Virus record (IMG/VR): IMGVR_UViG_3300032289_002104
Coordinates: 1-31,622 of that record
Direction: 5' to 3' (one strand)
Origin: a virus
Length of the DNA stretch: 31,622 nt
Part shown: piece after piece, positions 15,801 to 24,226 of the stretch
Numbering within the stretch: position 1 is the first letter of the stretch
Layout of the letters: every line of letters begins with the position of its first letter
Notes under the pieces: generated by a model
What the model saw: the letters and a program-made list of their open reading frames with translations, nothing else
The model's database searches: none
What the model was told of the DNA's origin: nothing
Translations under genes and position numbers: made by a program

Positions 15801-18675
15801 CTGGTACTAAGGAATTAATTGATCCTGTATATGTATTATATTTTAAACTAGATACTGTAGATCCTTCATAACGAGAAGTATTATATGATCGTAATGTTAA
15901 ATATGAATCTTGTAATTCAACACTACTTATTAAACTACCTGTAGTTCCCCAAATATATTCTATTTTTTTTCTTTTAGTAGATACAATACTTTTAGATACA
16001 TTATTTAATAATACATTCCAATCAGAATGAGCAAATGAATTAGCATCTATACTTTGAGAAGGATATTGACTATTCCAAACATTCCAATTTCCTAAATATG
16101 GATTATAATTATCTGTAAAATATTGATATATATTTACTTTACTACCACTTAATTCACCATCATACCATCCCATAGTATTATTGGATGAAGATAATGCATT
16201 ATAAAAATTACCATAAGTAGATGATATAGTTGAAGCAGAATACTCTGCATCATATACACTTTGTGTAGTTGAGTTAGATGGGTTAGCATATACCGCTTTA
16301 TTACGCTCTAATACAGGTGAATTAAATGTTACACCCGTTGATAAACTTGTACGCTCAGGAGTAAAATCCTCAAGCATCTTAAATAAGGCATTATCAAAAT
16401 ATTGTATTAAACGAATAAATCCATTATAATCCATTAAAGATCCAGTAAATGGTCTAAATCCACTTACACCTGTTTCAAAATATAATTTACGTTGAGTATC
16501 TAAATCTGGGTATGATGAACTGTATTGTTGTCTAGGATCACCAATATAATCATCTAAACTCCATGTTGGATTATTGGAAGCTATAGCTCCTGAGATATAA
16601 GTATCAATTTGATTTTGTGGTGAAAATGAAATATCTACATAATTCATATCATCATCTCTAAATGAAGAAGATGATGTTGGGAATGATTGTAAACTTAATA
16701 ATGGCGATAATATACTACCTGATGGTCCTGGTACGATAGTATTAGATACAATTCTTACTTTATCATTATTATATCCTTTTATCAAATTTGATTTAAGTGA
16801 ACCACCAAATTCATTTACACTTAATATACTACCTGTGGAATTACTACCTGTTGGAGTATAAAAAGATTCACTAATTGATCCACTAATTACAGTATAATAT
16901 GTTTGGTTTGGAATACCAAATGTTGTCATTAAATAGTCTAAACCAGCAACTGTACCTTTTGTTTTTAATAATAGAGGTAAATTATGATAAATACGTTTAT
17001 ATAATTCAGATACTAAATCTTTACGTGGTATATTATTTAAAAAACTACCTGTAATTGTAAAGTCATTACCTGAAGTAGGGGTGAATGGGAATATTGAGCT
17101 TCCTGTATTAGATCCTATTAAATATTGAGCTACACTTTCTCCTGCTTGAGTATTATATAAATGAAGTCCTAATGATTTTAAGCGCTCATATACTAAATCT
17201 CTAGATATACCATAATCTAAATTATTATTAGCTAAATTAACGTCAGTTACTGCTTTAAGATAAATCCATATATTATCAAAATACTGACCAACCATATTTA
17301 AAAATAATAAAAATGGATAATTATCTGTATTATTTTTAACATAGGAAGGAATTGAGTATTCTAGATTATCATAATTATTTAGATCATAAGTTTGAGAGGA
17401 TCCTGTTAAAGTATTATACCATGTTTTAGTAATAGCTGATCCTGTTGATAATAAGCTAAATGGTTTGGTTGATGAAGTTTTTGGCCAAGTATATGAACTT
17501 GATTCAAAATATAGATATGATTCATATCCATCAAACTGAGATATAATAGTTTCTATACTAGATGAATATCTATTTATTTCAAATTGCAGACTAGCTGTTG
17601 TAGCAACATAAGGAGTATATTTATTTATTAAATTTCTATAATCTTCAATTTGTTTAGCTTTGGTATAAAAGTTAGTTACACGTTGATAAGCTGATCCAAA
17701 AAATATAAAATTATTAAAATCTGTATAGTCTACATTTATATCTATACTTTGTGTAGCTAATAAATTTAGTATTTGTCTATATGATGAACTTTGTAATGAT
17801 TGTAATCCTGTTATTAAATTAGAATAAGTATTATATGTTGATGATACAGTACTTTGATTTGGTATAGTAACATCAAAATTAGGTCCTCTTAAATTACCAG
17901 CAGGTAAAGGAATAATAAATTTATCTAAATTAATATCAAAAACATAAGGATTAACTATTTCTTCTACTACCCATAGTGTCATTTTTTCTTTTACACTTAG
18001 TGGAAGAGGTTCATACAACTTAAATAATACTTCATACCCAGTAGAAGCTTTATTTAAAGCAATATTAACAGCAACATATTGTTCATTATTACCAAAATTT
18101 AATAAATAATCTATGTAATAAGTTGAATTAGTACTTTGATCTATTAAATCTAAAGTAAGATTTTCAATTTCATCATCAGATAATGTAAGAGAAGCTAATC
18201 GTATCTCAGTTCTATCTTGTGATATTTCTTTAATAAATAATGCTTCATTACTATAATCAGATATTTTATTCTGGAAGAAATTGTATTGAACTTTAAATTC
18301 ACCAGAAGAATATCCTTGATTTTGTAAATCCTGAACTGGGTCTATTTCTATTATTGGGTATAATGAACTTGTTGTTGGGGATAAAGTTGAAGTAACGCCT
18401 ACATTTTCTGTTTGAATATTACCCGTAGTATTAGGAGTAGTAGTTGTTCCTGGTATTAAACCAGTTGATGATGGTATTTTATAACTAAGATAATTAAAAT
18501 TTATATTTAATAAGTTTCCTCCAGCATCATATATAAAATATTCAATATAGTCATTTTTACCACCAAAATTTTTTTGTAATTTACTAGACTGGATTAGTTT
18601 TATATCCTCTTCAGAGTAACGTGAAACTGTTGTTGTACTTAATATATTTCCAACTATTTTTATATTATTTGCCAT
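12826..18675 (-). CDS. Very large baseplate/tail structural protein (1949 residues)
   Basis: The 1949-residue protein fills nearly a fifth of the window. The N-terminus (VSRYSEEDIKLIQSS...DYIEYFIYD) is followed by a helical and beta region, and a central block LYKRIYHNLPLLLKTKGTVAGLDYLMTTFGIP (about residues 560-590), a motif I recall from large virion proteins of environmental T4-like phages. The C-terminal two thirds are Ser/Asn/Thr/Tyr-rich beta sequence with Trp/Gly-rich, lectin-like stretches around residues 1260-1420. It lies just after the gp6-like gene and two small structural genes, the place where T4 has gp7 and the fibre-connecting proteins. A wedge-to-fibre connector is a reasonable inference; no enzyme motif is visible. 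It overlaps the upstream gene by one base (TAATG). Confidence 0.72.
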   Translation of the reverse strand: MANNIKIVGNILSTTTVSRYSEEDIKLIQSSKLQKNFGGKNDYIEYFIYDAGGNLLNINFNYLSYKIPSSTGLIPGTTTTPNTTGNIQTENVGVTSTLSPTTSSLYPIIEIDPVQDLQNQGYSSGEFKVQYNFFQNKISDYSNEALFIKEISQDRTEIRLASLTLSDDEIENLTLDLIDQSTNSTYYIDYLLNFGNNEQYVAVNIALNKASTGYEVLFKLYEPLPLSVKEKMTLWVVEEIVNPYVFDINLDKFIIPLPAGNLRGPNFDVTIPNQSTVSSTYNTYSNLITGLQSLQSSSYRQILNLLATQSIDINVDYTDFNNFIFFGSAYQRVTNFYTKAKQIEDYRNLINKYTPYVATTASLQFEINRYSSSIETIISQFDGYESYLYFESSSYTWPKTSSTKPFSLLSTGSAITKTWYNTLTGSSQTYDLNNYDNLEYSIPSYVKNNTDNYPFLLFLNMVGQYFDNIWIYLKAVTDVNLANNNLDYGISRDLVYERLKSLGLHLYNTQAGESVAQYLIGSNTGSSIFPFTPTSGNDFTITGSFLNNIPRKDLVSELYKRIYHNLPLLLKTKGTVAGLDYLMTTFGIPNQTYYTVISGSISESFYTPTGSNSTGSILSVNEFGGSLKSNLIKGYNNDKVRIVSNTIVPGPSGSILSPLLSLQSFPTSSSSFRDDDMNYVDISFSPQNQIDTYISGAIASNNPTWSLDDYIGDPRQQYSSSYPDLDTQRKLYFETGVSGFRPFTGSLMDYNGFIRLIQYFDNALFKMLEDFTPERTSLSTGVTFNSPVLERNKAVYANPSNSTTQSVYDAEYSASTISSTYGNFYNALSSSNNTMGWYDGELSGSKVNIYQYFTDNYNPYLGNWNVWNSQYPSQSIDANSFAHSDWNVLLNNVSKSIVSTKRKKIEYIWGTTGSLISSVELQDSYLTLRSYNTSRYEGSTVSSLKYNTYTGSINSLVPAPINTSTDLWYTLTNINGILAPWVGIIPTNGNGLILSASFASAIKNKTPLTITYISGDSIGSNNGTTVKATDYFTSNPGNPNASFYISFNSISQNITPTVSPVVRFDGLSEMKMTYSGDNSFGKTAAIDRNTVKIGWVKTIPSQSLNFYDKTQIQLKYLVDKNSNLTELSRYNYNLFEVQNTFKSGDSVDISLDNVTKPSFQRNLDGTKLIYRGGVSFDPLFFRENGEIMDFRYTTEYKLVNSYVGYKSFDLECYTYINFINYGRTGYLGQGTAFNPDSTGPAPTANPWQEPPNTSNVSINTANSITYGTGRYVWFKGSYNNYTSLVIANTQIPNLPDTPMAVNEYFTTGSSVSEWKYDINGGLDYPHLSCRMPKGGYTNQLETAPWKWDLASVVDSGYLQVLSSLFYTKDRRKVYAFDLLNFSSTADGGYNTDNGSSFTGTNIYKIPRVGQYRIKGTIPFFIEWKYGNRVSVNQTTNGPDISQPYEYGANFKFFGIVESATSDTAADGDWKYVASTRITDTIYEASSGQFRNADPTKYIEVNQIAVDKKTNCWHPGIDADATPPTSGAPRNTGITSKACYLLKICDDNDPTLNGDNGVLYKTTRPNTYIRFKFYFMDISGAIRWAQSTSPLNGLDSTNTFRWKMRIGKPPIDPNTNLAADAANTIDIGPAIANVPDASFEIFDINQIKVNFDYSAPYTSSKIFTHITTGSIYNNNTLTFDPGFQYLFTTESIFTPADGYSSTYKNYSEISDPSQILPGDLLRIGSFNSPESFYQTVLASEQSFDSVYNKITISSSLYQGSGLASGNPFSYTNKVIKMPLTNESTAFLKNLEDGQFFTISGSNTTNNSKVYKLTGSYQTFNEYYLIPISASSTISAQGSSLSANPWSGSVITFEYLPTDKIQTTILTLTPPDINASGSIFGSLAVPADQNFAFLRPKPNETSVIVNYKKTPGDVSQAILIPQDLKTDVKDQIGNISKALSVSNINSSTSNG

Positions 18676-19019
18676 TATTTATTAACTGTTTTACTTATTT
18701 CATCAAGAGCGGTTTGAGTATCTAAAACTTGTTGTCTTAGATTAGTAATTTCTTCTAATAATGCCTGAATATCATCTTGATTAATTTTTACACCCAAATA
18801 TTCTGCTTCTTTTTCTAAAATATATCTATGTGAATTTGTATCTCCTTCTTTAGGTATTTGATAAAATAATTGCTCATATAATTGAAAAAAATCTTCTATA
18901 GTAAATACTGGTGTTTCTGGTGATACATTATTAAATAATTGACGAAATTCTGTATCAATTACTTTTCCATAAGTTAATTTATCAAATACTTGTTTTTCTA
19001 TATTAATTAATTCAGACAT
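18675..19019 (-). CDS. Small helical baseplate-associated protein
   Basis: The 114-residue acidic protein has FDKLTYGKVIDTEFRQLFN, then TIEDFFQLYEQLFYQIP, and ends with a heptad-like helix LLEEITNLRQQVLDTQTALDEIS (about residues 85-108) that predicts a coiled coil. It lies between the DNRLRE-like gene (one base away) and the 1949-residue gene, whose start overlaps its stop (TAATG). Tight coupling suggests it is made in step with the giant protein and may act as its assembly partner or chaperone, but that is inference. I do not recognise the family beyond recurrent co-occurrence in such tail blocks. Confidence 0.68.
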   Translation of the reverse strand: MSELINIEKQVFDKLTYGKVIDTEFRQLFNNVSPETPVFTIEDFFQLYEQLFYQIPKEGDTNSHRYILEKEAEYLGVKINQDDIQALLEEITNLRQQVLDTQTALDEISKTVNK

Positions 19020-19020
19020 A

Positions 19021-20112
19021 TTATCTTATAACTTTAAAGAAATAATTATCATCTAATACTAATGTTGTACTAGAAATTGTTGTTTTAACTAGTATTTTAT
19101 AATAACGTTCTGGTTCTAAACCATTCATATATACATCAAAATACATACCTGTTGGATCACAACTTATTTTTGTGAATGCCATATCGTAATCTACGACAAT
19201 TTCTTCAGTATCCAAATCTTTTATTTGATAATATGAAGCTGTTGGTAGAGCTTTATTTGATAAATAAACGGAAGTTGCAGTAAATGCTCTAGTAGGAAAT
19301 TTATCTCTTACATTTACTCTAAAACGTTGTATAGAATCTTGTTGGTATTCACTTTGATTATTAGCTAATGTAGCTACAATACTTGGTGATGTAGCTACAG
19401 ATAATGAACCCGTATTATATGACCAATCATTCCATTTTATTTCTAAACATGGAGGATATATAGTGTGAGATTCTGCTGAGAAATATTTAGTTTCAAATTT
19501 AGAAGCAGATGTGAATTCTAATGAGCTGCTGTGTTTTAAAATAAAACCATAATTAGAAAATATACTACCTGACCAGGCAACTACTGTATTAGTAACATTT
19601 AAATCAATATCTAAAGAATCAACATGATTAAAAGATTGAGTTGATTGATATAAAGATCCGGTCCACCATAGTCCCCCTCCAACATTGCTACCAGTATAAG
19701 ATCCTGTAGTGCCTACTGGGAAGGTAGTAAACCAAACACTTCCACTTAGTTGGTCTTTAAATTGCCAACCAGCTCCGTCTGTTGTTATAGGGGAATTTGA
19801 AAATCTTCCTGATCCAATATTCCAATCCGCTGCTAAAGGATGACAAAATATTGTATAATCTAACGGAATCTGGGAGGCATTAGCTAACGATAAACGTAGC
19901 GAAGCACTATATGAGGCTCCACTTACTTTATTATTAATAACATCAAGTATTTCAGCTTGAGGGAATTTAATAATAGGACGAGCTACTTCATACGTACCTC
20001 CAATTGATTCAAAAGTACTAAGTTCTAATATTTCATCTAATCCAGAATTAAGTGTTGGATAGTATGAATAAAGAGTAGCGGATTTTTCCGGAAATATTTT
20101 ATAAATTGCCAT
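19021..20112 (-). CDS. DNRLRE-like virion structural protein
   Basis: The 363-residue protein starts IFPEKSATLYSYYPTLNSGLDEILELSTF, which matches the opening of DNRLRE-type beta-sandwich domains (a strand, then a stretch of the N-xG-xxxxL type, then a strand). It continues with VARPIIKFP, WNIGSGRF and a central TGSYTGSNVGGGLWWTGS stretch, and ends with an Ig-like beta domain (YKILVKTTISSTTLVLDDNYFFK). Such domains occur in cell-surface and phage structural proteins. It lies between the gp6-like and the coiled-coil genes and has an ATATTTAT box before its start, so it may head the unit that includes the 1949-residue protein and the LRR fibre. Role in the baseplate periphery is inferred. Confidence 0.68.
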   Translation of the reverse strand: MAIYKIFPEKSATLYSYYPTLNSGLDEILELSTFESIGGTYEVARPIIKFPQAEILDVINNKVSGASYSASLRLSLANASQIPLDYTIFCHPLAADWNIGSGRFSNSPITTDGAGWQFKDQLSGSVWFTTFPVGTTGSYTGSNVGGGLWWTGSLYQSTQSFNHVDSLDIDLNVTNTVVAWSGSIFSNYGFILKHSSSLEFTSASKFETKYFSAESHTIYPPCLEIKWNDWSYNTGSLSVATSPSIVATLANNQSEYQQDSIQRFRVNVRDKFPTRAFTATSVYLSNKALPTASYYQIKDLDTEEIVVDYDMAFTKISCDPTGMYFDVYMNGLEPERYYKILVKTTISSTTLVLDDNYFFKVIR

Positions 20113-20131
20113 AATTACATGATTACTACAT

Positions 20132-20139
20132 ATAAATAT
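20132..20139 (-). promoter_or_regulatory. ATATTTAT box upstream of DNRLRE-like gene
   Basis: ATATTTAT on the minus strand ends 19 nt before ATG 20112, in a 43-bp gap after the gp6-like gene. Candidate promoter for the fibre-side tail unit. Confidence 0.4.
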
Positions 20140-20155
20140 GACAAACTATAACTTT

Positions 20156-22009
20156 TTAAATTGTAAATGGTACTACTCTACCTTGTATATCAATATCAGG
20201 ATATCTAACTTCAAATATACTTGGATCTAATGAAGGATATATATTACCTTGTCTAGTTGCACCAGAAATATCATATCCATATTGAGAATATGTAGTTCCA
20301 GTACTATCAAATTTATTTATTATTTCTATTTTAGTTGATGATTGTACTCCTTTTATTTGAAGTAAAGTAGATGCTATATCAGATATAACAATTGGTTGAT
20401 TAATGCTCCAGTTAGATATATTAAAGAAATCTTTTAATGCTAATATACAATTAGTTACAACATCATTATTATTATATCCACTTTGTACTATTATATCAAA
20501 ATTAATACCTATATTAATATAAAATGCATCTTTAATATTGATAGCATCAGTAACCATTCTATATTGGTTAAGATAAGTAGCTAAATTTTGTTTTAATGTT
20601 GTTGTTGCTGTAGTTAAATTTTTATTAGTATTATAAGCTAATATATACATGTCTAATGATAATGGATTACGACCTTCAGTAGTTGCTACTGTTGGAGTTG
20701 GTATCCTTTCTTGAGCGGCATCTTGTGTTACATATACTTTAGCTATACTACCATAATCAGAAGGTAATGATAAAGCACGTACCATATAATCTTCTCTAGT
20801 TACAGCACGTAATTGAGATTGATAAGCGTATAATGCATTATTACGTATTTCTTCAATTTCATCTCCATTTCTACCACCAGAAGCAGCAGATGGATTATTT
20901 GAAATTATACTATTTAATACAAAAGCAGTGATTGTTGGATTTGCAGGACTTCCAGGAAATGTAATATTTGTTTTATCAATTATTGTTATATCATTGGAAG
21001 GAACATTTGATTTAATTCCACCTCCAACAATATATCTAAATGTAATATCAGTACTTGGAGCTAAACCATATTCTTGAGTATAAAATAAATTTGCTTTATT
21101 ATAATTTTTTACTAAACTAGATATACCTGGTACTAATCCTAATTGAATATTATCAGGGTTTGGTAAAAGAGTTGTGTCAGATGAATTAGACATTCCTGCT
21201 CCAAATTCTATTTGTAATGTACTATCCGACAGGAATCTAGATACATAACGACGAGGTACTCTTTGGTAATTTACTAAATAAGGTACTCCGTCTGATGAAT
21301 AACTAGGATTAGTTTTTCTATTTAAAATAGATGATTGAGCTAAATAAGGTACTTCATACCACTTATTACCTTGAGTATCAGTTGCATCTAGTATTTGTAA
21401 TATATTAGTATCTGTAATCGTTGTAGTTGCAAATTTTTGTGGGCTAGAGAAAGATATTGTTGTTGTTTTTATTTCAGCAGATATAGCTTTAACAGATTTT
21501 TTAAGAAGAAAATAATCACTATTATTAGTATCTAATGTTATTTCTGTATTATTAGTATCAGTAAAATCTAATGTTTCTATTGTTATAAATTTAGTACCTG
21601 TACTAGTTGATGTTAATGATGTATTTTCGGGAACTACTATAGCATAAGTGTAATCAGGAATAGATTGACCTAAACTATTAATTGAAGGGATTAATTGATA
21701 TATTTCAATTACAACATTAGATGAATATGATATTTTAGGATAATAACCAAACATATATGATAAGGCATATAAATTTGGTTTTTCTTTAGCATATAATAAA
21801 AAATTTTCTTGTACTTGAGTATCTAAATAAAATGAAGAAACATCACCTATATATGATGCTAAATCAATAAATAATGCTCCTGGGTTTGCATCAGAAAAAT
21901 CATTATATGAATTAGGAAAATAGGTTTTAGCGTAATTTATAAGATTAGTTTTAAAATCACTAAAAGTTCTATTTAAATATGATACGTTATTATTATTATC
22001 TGTTACCAT
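20156..22009 (-). CDS. Baseplate wedge protein, gp6/J-like
   Basis: The 617-residue protein has the N-terminal signature of gp6/J wedge proteins: DANPGALFIDLASYIGDVSSFYLDTQVQENFLLYAKEKPNLYALSYMFGY (about residues 42-90), where helices pack around the hub. The central EIRNNALYAYQSQLRAVTREDYMVRALSLPSDYGSIAKVYV segment is the hallmark of the Baseplate_J family. In T4, gp6 dimers form the ring that holds the wedges together and opens on contraction. Length is close to T4 gp6. It is two bases downstream of the gp25-like gene, the usual partner of gp6 in the wedge core, which strengthens both calls. Confidence 0.92.
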   Translation of the reverse strand: MVTDNNNNVSYLNRTFSDFKTNLINYAKTYFPNSYNDFSDANPGALFIDLASYIGDVSSFYLDTQVQENFLLYAKEKPNLYALSYMFGYYPKISYSSNVVIEIYQLIPSINSLGQSIPDYTYAIVVPENTSLTSTSTGTKFITIETLDFTDTNNTEITLDTNNSDYFLLKKSVKAISAEIKTTTISFSSPQKFATTTITDTNILQILDATDTQGNKWYEVPYLAQSSILNRKTNPSYSSDGVPYLVNYQRVPRRYVSRFLSDSTLQIEFGAGMSNSSDTTLLPNPDNIQLGLVPGISSLVKNYNKANLFYTQEYGLAPSTDITFRYIVGGGIKSNVPSNDITIIDKTNITFPGSPANPTITAFVLNSIISNNPSAASGGRNGDEIEEIRNNALYAYQSQLRAVTREDYMVRALSLPSDYGSIAKVYVTQDAAQERIPTPTVATTEGRNPLSLDMYILAYNTNKNLTTATTTLKQNLATYLNQYRMVTDAINIKDAFYINIGINFDIIVQSGYNNNDVVTNCILALKDFFNISNWSINQPIVISDIASTLLQIKGVQSSTKIEIINKFDSTGTTYSQYGYDISGATRQGNIYPSLDPSIFEVRYPDIDIQGRVVPFTI

Positions 22010-22011
22010 TA

Positions 22012-22425
22012 TTATATGAATTGTACTGTAATTTCATCAGAATTTCCTGATAATTTTAATTTATATTTTATTGTTATTGAAACTGAATTATTATCTTCAT
22101 TTGGAAGTATTTGAACTTCTATTATTTGAACTTCAGGAATAAAATATTCTACATTAACATTTATTAACTCTTGTATATAAGAATAAGTATCTTCTACTTC
22201 CATTTCAAATAATGCTTTTGAAAGATCAGCACCAAATTCAGGATTCATTACTCTTTCACCTTTATTGGTAAGTAATAAATTAACTAAATTAGATTTAATT
22301 TGATCTGCTGTACTATATGTATTATTAAATGGGCCTGCTGGTCCACTGAAAGGTAAAGATACTCCAATTACAATATTTCCTTGCAAATCTAATGGATTAA
22401 CCTGTATTGTTTGTGGTATAGGCAT
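22012..22425 (-). CDS. Baseplate wedge protein, gp25-like
   Basis: The 137-residue protein carries the conserved gp25/GpW block: IKSNLVNLLLTNKGERVMNPEFGADLSKALFEM, followed by a helix with YIQELINVNVEYFIPEVQIIEVQI and a C-terminal beta hairpin. The GERVMNPEFG segment contains the conserved Glu-Arg pair that stabilises the sheath-initiating fold. gp25 lies at the top of the wedge and starts polymerisation of the tail sheath. Size matches T4 gp25 (about 130 residues). It is followed at two bases by the gp6-like gene and preceded at one base by a small tagged protein. Confidence 0.93.
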   Translation of the reverse strand: MPIPQTIQVNPLDLQGNIVIGVSLPFSGPAGPFNNTYSTADQIKSNLVNLLLTNKGERVMNPEFGADLSKALFEMEVEDTYSYIQELINVNVEYFIPEVQIIEVQILPNEDNNSVSITIKYKLKLSGNSDEITVQFI

Positions 22426-22426
22426 A

Positions 22427-22789
22427 TTAATCTAATTGTCTTAATCCTGATCTATCCATTGGTGACATATTAGCCGCTGCGTCATTAATAAAGGCTAGAT
22501 ATGGGTTTACTTTTTCACCAGTTGATTCGTCAACAGCATCTATAACTTTTAAATCGTTACGTTGTGGCTGTTGAAAACCAAACTCAGCTCCCATTTTAGC
22601 CATTAATGAGCTACGTACATCTCCAGATAATGGAGCTACATCCGCACTAGTAAAATTCATTGTTTTACCTTCACGTAATGTTTGTTTGTTTTGTTTAGCT
22701 AATGTTTCATTAATGATATCAGGTAATTCTTCATGGAGTGCCTCAATTACTGCTTCTCTAATAAGTTTTTTAAATAATTTTACATTCAT
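22427..22789 (-). CDS. Small protein with capsid-targeting-like N-terminus in the baseplate block
   Basis: The 120-residue protein begins with a basic amphipathic helix ending LIREA (residues 9-13), very like the tags on the genes at 1.4-5.1 kb. It continues as a helix, with a later NFTSADVAPLSG, SLMAKMGAEFGF and a C-terminal PYLAFINDAAANMSPMDRSGLRQLD. The last part recurs, as far as I recall, in small baseplate-block proteins of environmental T4-like phages. It lies between the Lys-rich 474-residue protein and gp25. It might be a virion protein processed by the prohead protease, or the helix may simply be a packing segment. No function is assigned. Confidence 0.65.
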   Translation of the reverse strand: MNVKLFKKLIREAVIEALHEELPDIINETLAKQNKQTLREGKTMNFTSADVAPLSGDVRSSLMAKMGAEFGFQQPQRNDLKVIDAVDESTGEKVNPYLAFINDAAANMSPMDRSGLRQLD

Positions 22790-22793
22790 ACGA

Positions 22794-22801
22794 ATAAATA
22801 T
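22794..22801 (-). promoter_or_regulatory. ATATTTAT box before small tagged gene
   Basis: ATATTTAT on the minus strand ends only 4 nt before ATG 22789 and abuts the stop codon of the upstream gene. This is closer than the other copies, so it may act as a leader or be a chance match. Confidence 0.25.
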
Positions 22802-24226
22802 TTAAGCTATTAATTTTTGTTGATCTATTACTAATTTTAATTGTTCTATTAAATCATTAGGATCTAATGTAAATGATAATTCACTTTTTAGTACCTCCAC
22901 ATCGCTAGTATCAATAGCCACAGCATAATGACGTTTATTTCCTGCTATTACTACAGCATTAGGTCCTTTTTCTTCTCTAATTGCAAATTTAAATCCTTTA
23001 TATCTACTATTAACAGAACCAAAATCAACAGTATTTATTAAAGAAGGTGTATTTCCTATACCACTAGTAGCTGCTGTTTCTATTTGTCCATTTATATTTA
23101 ATAATTGTGATTTATAGTCTTCCAATATAGATATTACTTTATCTAAAATAGATAATAATATAGGTATAAGTGCACTTAATGATAAAAGTATTCTATTTGC
23201 TTTATCTAATATTTTAACAAATCTAATAATTAAACTAGTTGGAATACCTACACCAGGAGGGACAGAAGTTGGAATTGGAATAGCTGATATAATTGCTACT
23301 ATAATGCTAAATATAGAAATATATGTTGATATTCTATTTATATCATTTTGAATTTTTATAATTTTTTCTTCATTACTTTGAATTATTCTAATAGCATTAT
23401 CTCTAGATAATTTAGCATTATTTAATTTAGCTGAATTCCCAGATTCATTAGCTTCTATAATTAAAGCATTAGTACTATTTACCAATTCTCCAACATAAGT
23501 ACTTTGAGCTATAACTTCTGCTATTTTATTTGTTAAAAGAAGGGTTATAATAGGTACTAAAGTTTTTTTAGCATTTTTTAATACAGCTTTTGCTTTATTT
23601 TTTAATGCTTTTCTTTTTTCTGCTTTGGTTCTAGCTTTACGTGCCTCTCTTTTTGCTTTTCTTTTTGCTTTTTCTTCTTTTTGTTTTTTAAAAGGATCTT
23701 TATAATAATCATCTAAATCTTTTTGATTTTTATCTTTTCTATCTTGAAGATTTTTCTTTGCCTCATTATAGTTTTTATTTTCATTATCAACTGCTTTTTG
23801 ATATTCTTCATCATCTAATTCAGGTGGAATGTCTACTGTTTGGCCATTTTGAATTTGTTTTTTTGGAGTATGTTTATATTCTAATTTTTGAAGAGTAATT
23901 TGATGATTTATATCTAATTCTATTCCTTCTCTAATTAACTCAGCTTCTGTTATTAATAATCTAGCTAAAGTAGATTCAGTTATTGCTTTAGTTATTTGTT
24001 GTGTAGCTATATTTTTTGTTTGATCTCCAAATGTTTTAGGATCTTTTATTGATTTTAAAGTACTTAAAGTAGAAGGATTAAGTAAAGAAGCTATATTAGA
24101 GGGTGAGTTTGCTTCTTGTTCTTGAGGTGTTTTTGTTTTTGATACAACAGTTACTGTTGGGAGTGTAGTAAGATTTTCTTGTGTAATGGGTGTTTTTGTT
24201 GTATTATTTGATTGTGATGTTGCCAT
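22802..24226 (-). CDS. Lys-rich baseplate-block protein with hydrophobic helices
   Basis: The 474-residue protein has a Thr/Ser-rich N-terminus, a long charged coiled region (about residues 130-215) that is exceptionally Lys/Arg/Ala-rich (KEEKAKRKAKREARKARTKA), and a first hydrophobic helix TLVPIITLLLTNKIAEVIA. A long coiled segment follows, then a strongly hydrophobic helix around YISIFSIIVAIISAIPIP and a second one in LLSLSALIPILLSILDKVI. The C-terminal domain has KFAIREEKGPNAVVIAGNKRHYAVAIDTS. It overlaps the spike gene by one base (TAATG). The combination suggests a hub or tail-tip component that meets membrane or DNA, perhaps a short tape-measure-like protein. I do not recognise a defined family. 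Confidence 0.65.
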   Translation of the reverse strand: MATSQSNNTTKTPITQENLTTLPTVTVVSKTKTPQEQEANSPSNIASLLNPSTLSTLKSIKDPKTFGDQTKNIATQQITKAITESTLARLLITEAELIREGIELDINHQITLQKLEYKHTPKKQIQNGQTVDIPPELDDEEYQKAVDNENKNYNEAKKNLQDRKDKNQKDLDDYYKDPFKKQKEEKAKRKAKREARKARTKAEKRKALKNKAKAVLKNAKKTLVPIITLLLTNKIAEVIAQSTYVGELVNSTNALIIEANESGNSAKLNNAKLSRDNAIRIIQSNEEKIIKIQNDINRISTYISIFSIIVAIISAIPIPTSVPPGVGIPTSLIIRFVKILDKANRILLSLSALIPILLSILDKVISILEDYKSQLLNINGQIETAATSGIGNTPSLINTVDFGSVNSRYKGFKFAIREEKGPNAVVIAGNKRHYAVAIDTSDVEVLKSELSFTLDPNDLIEQLKLVIDQQKLIA

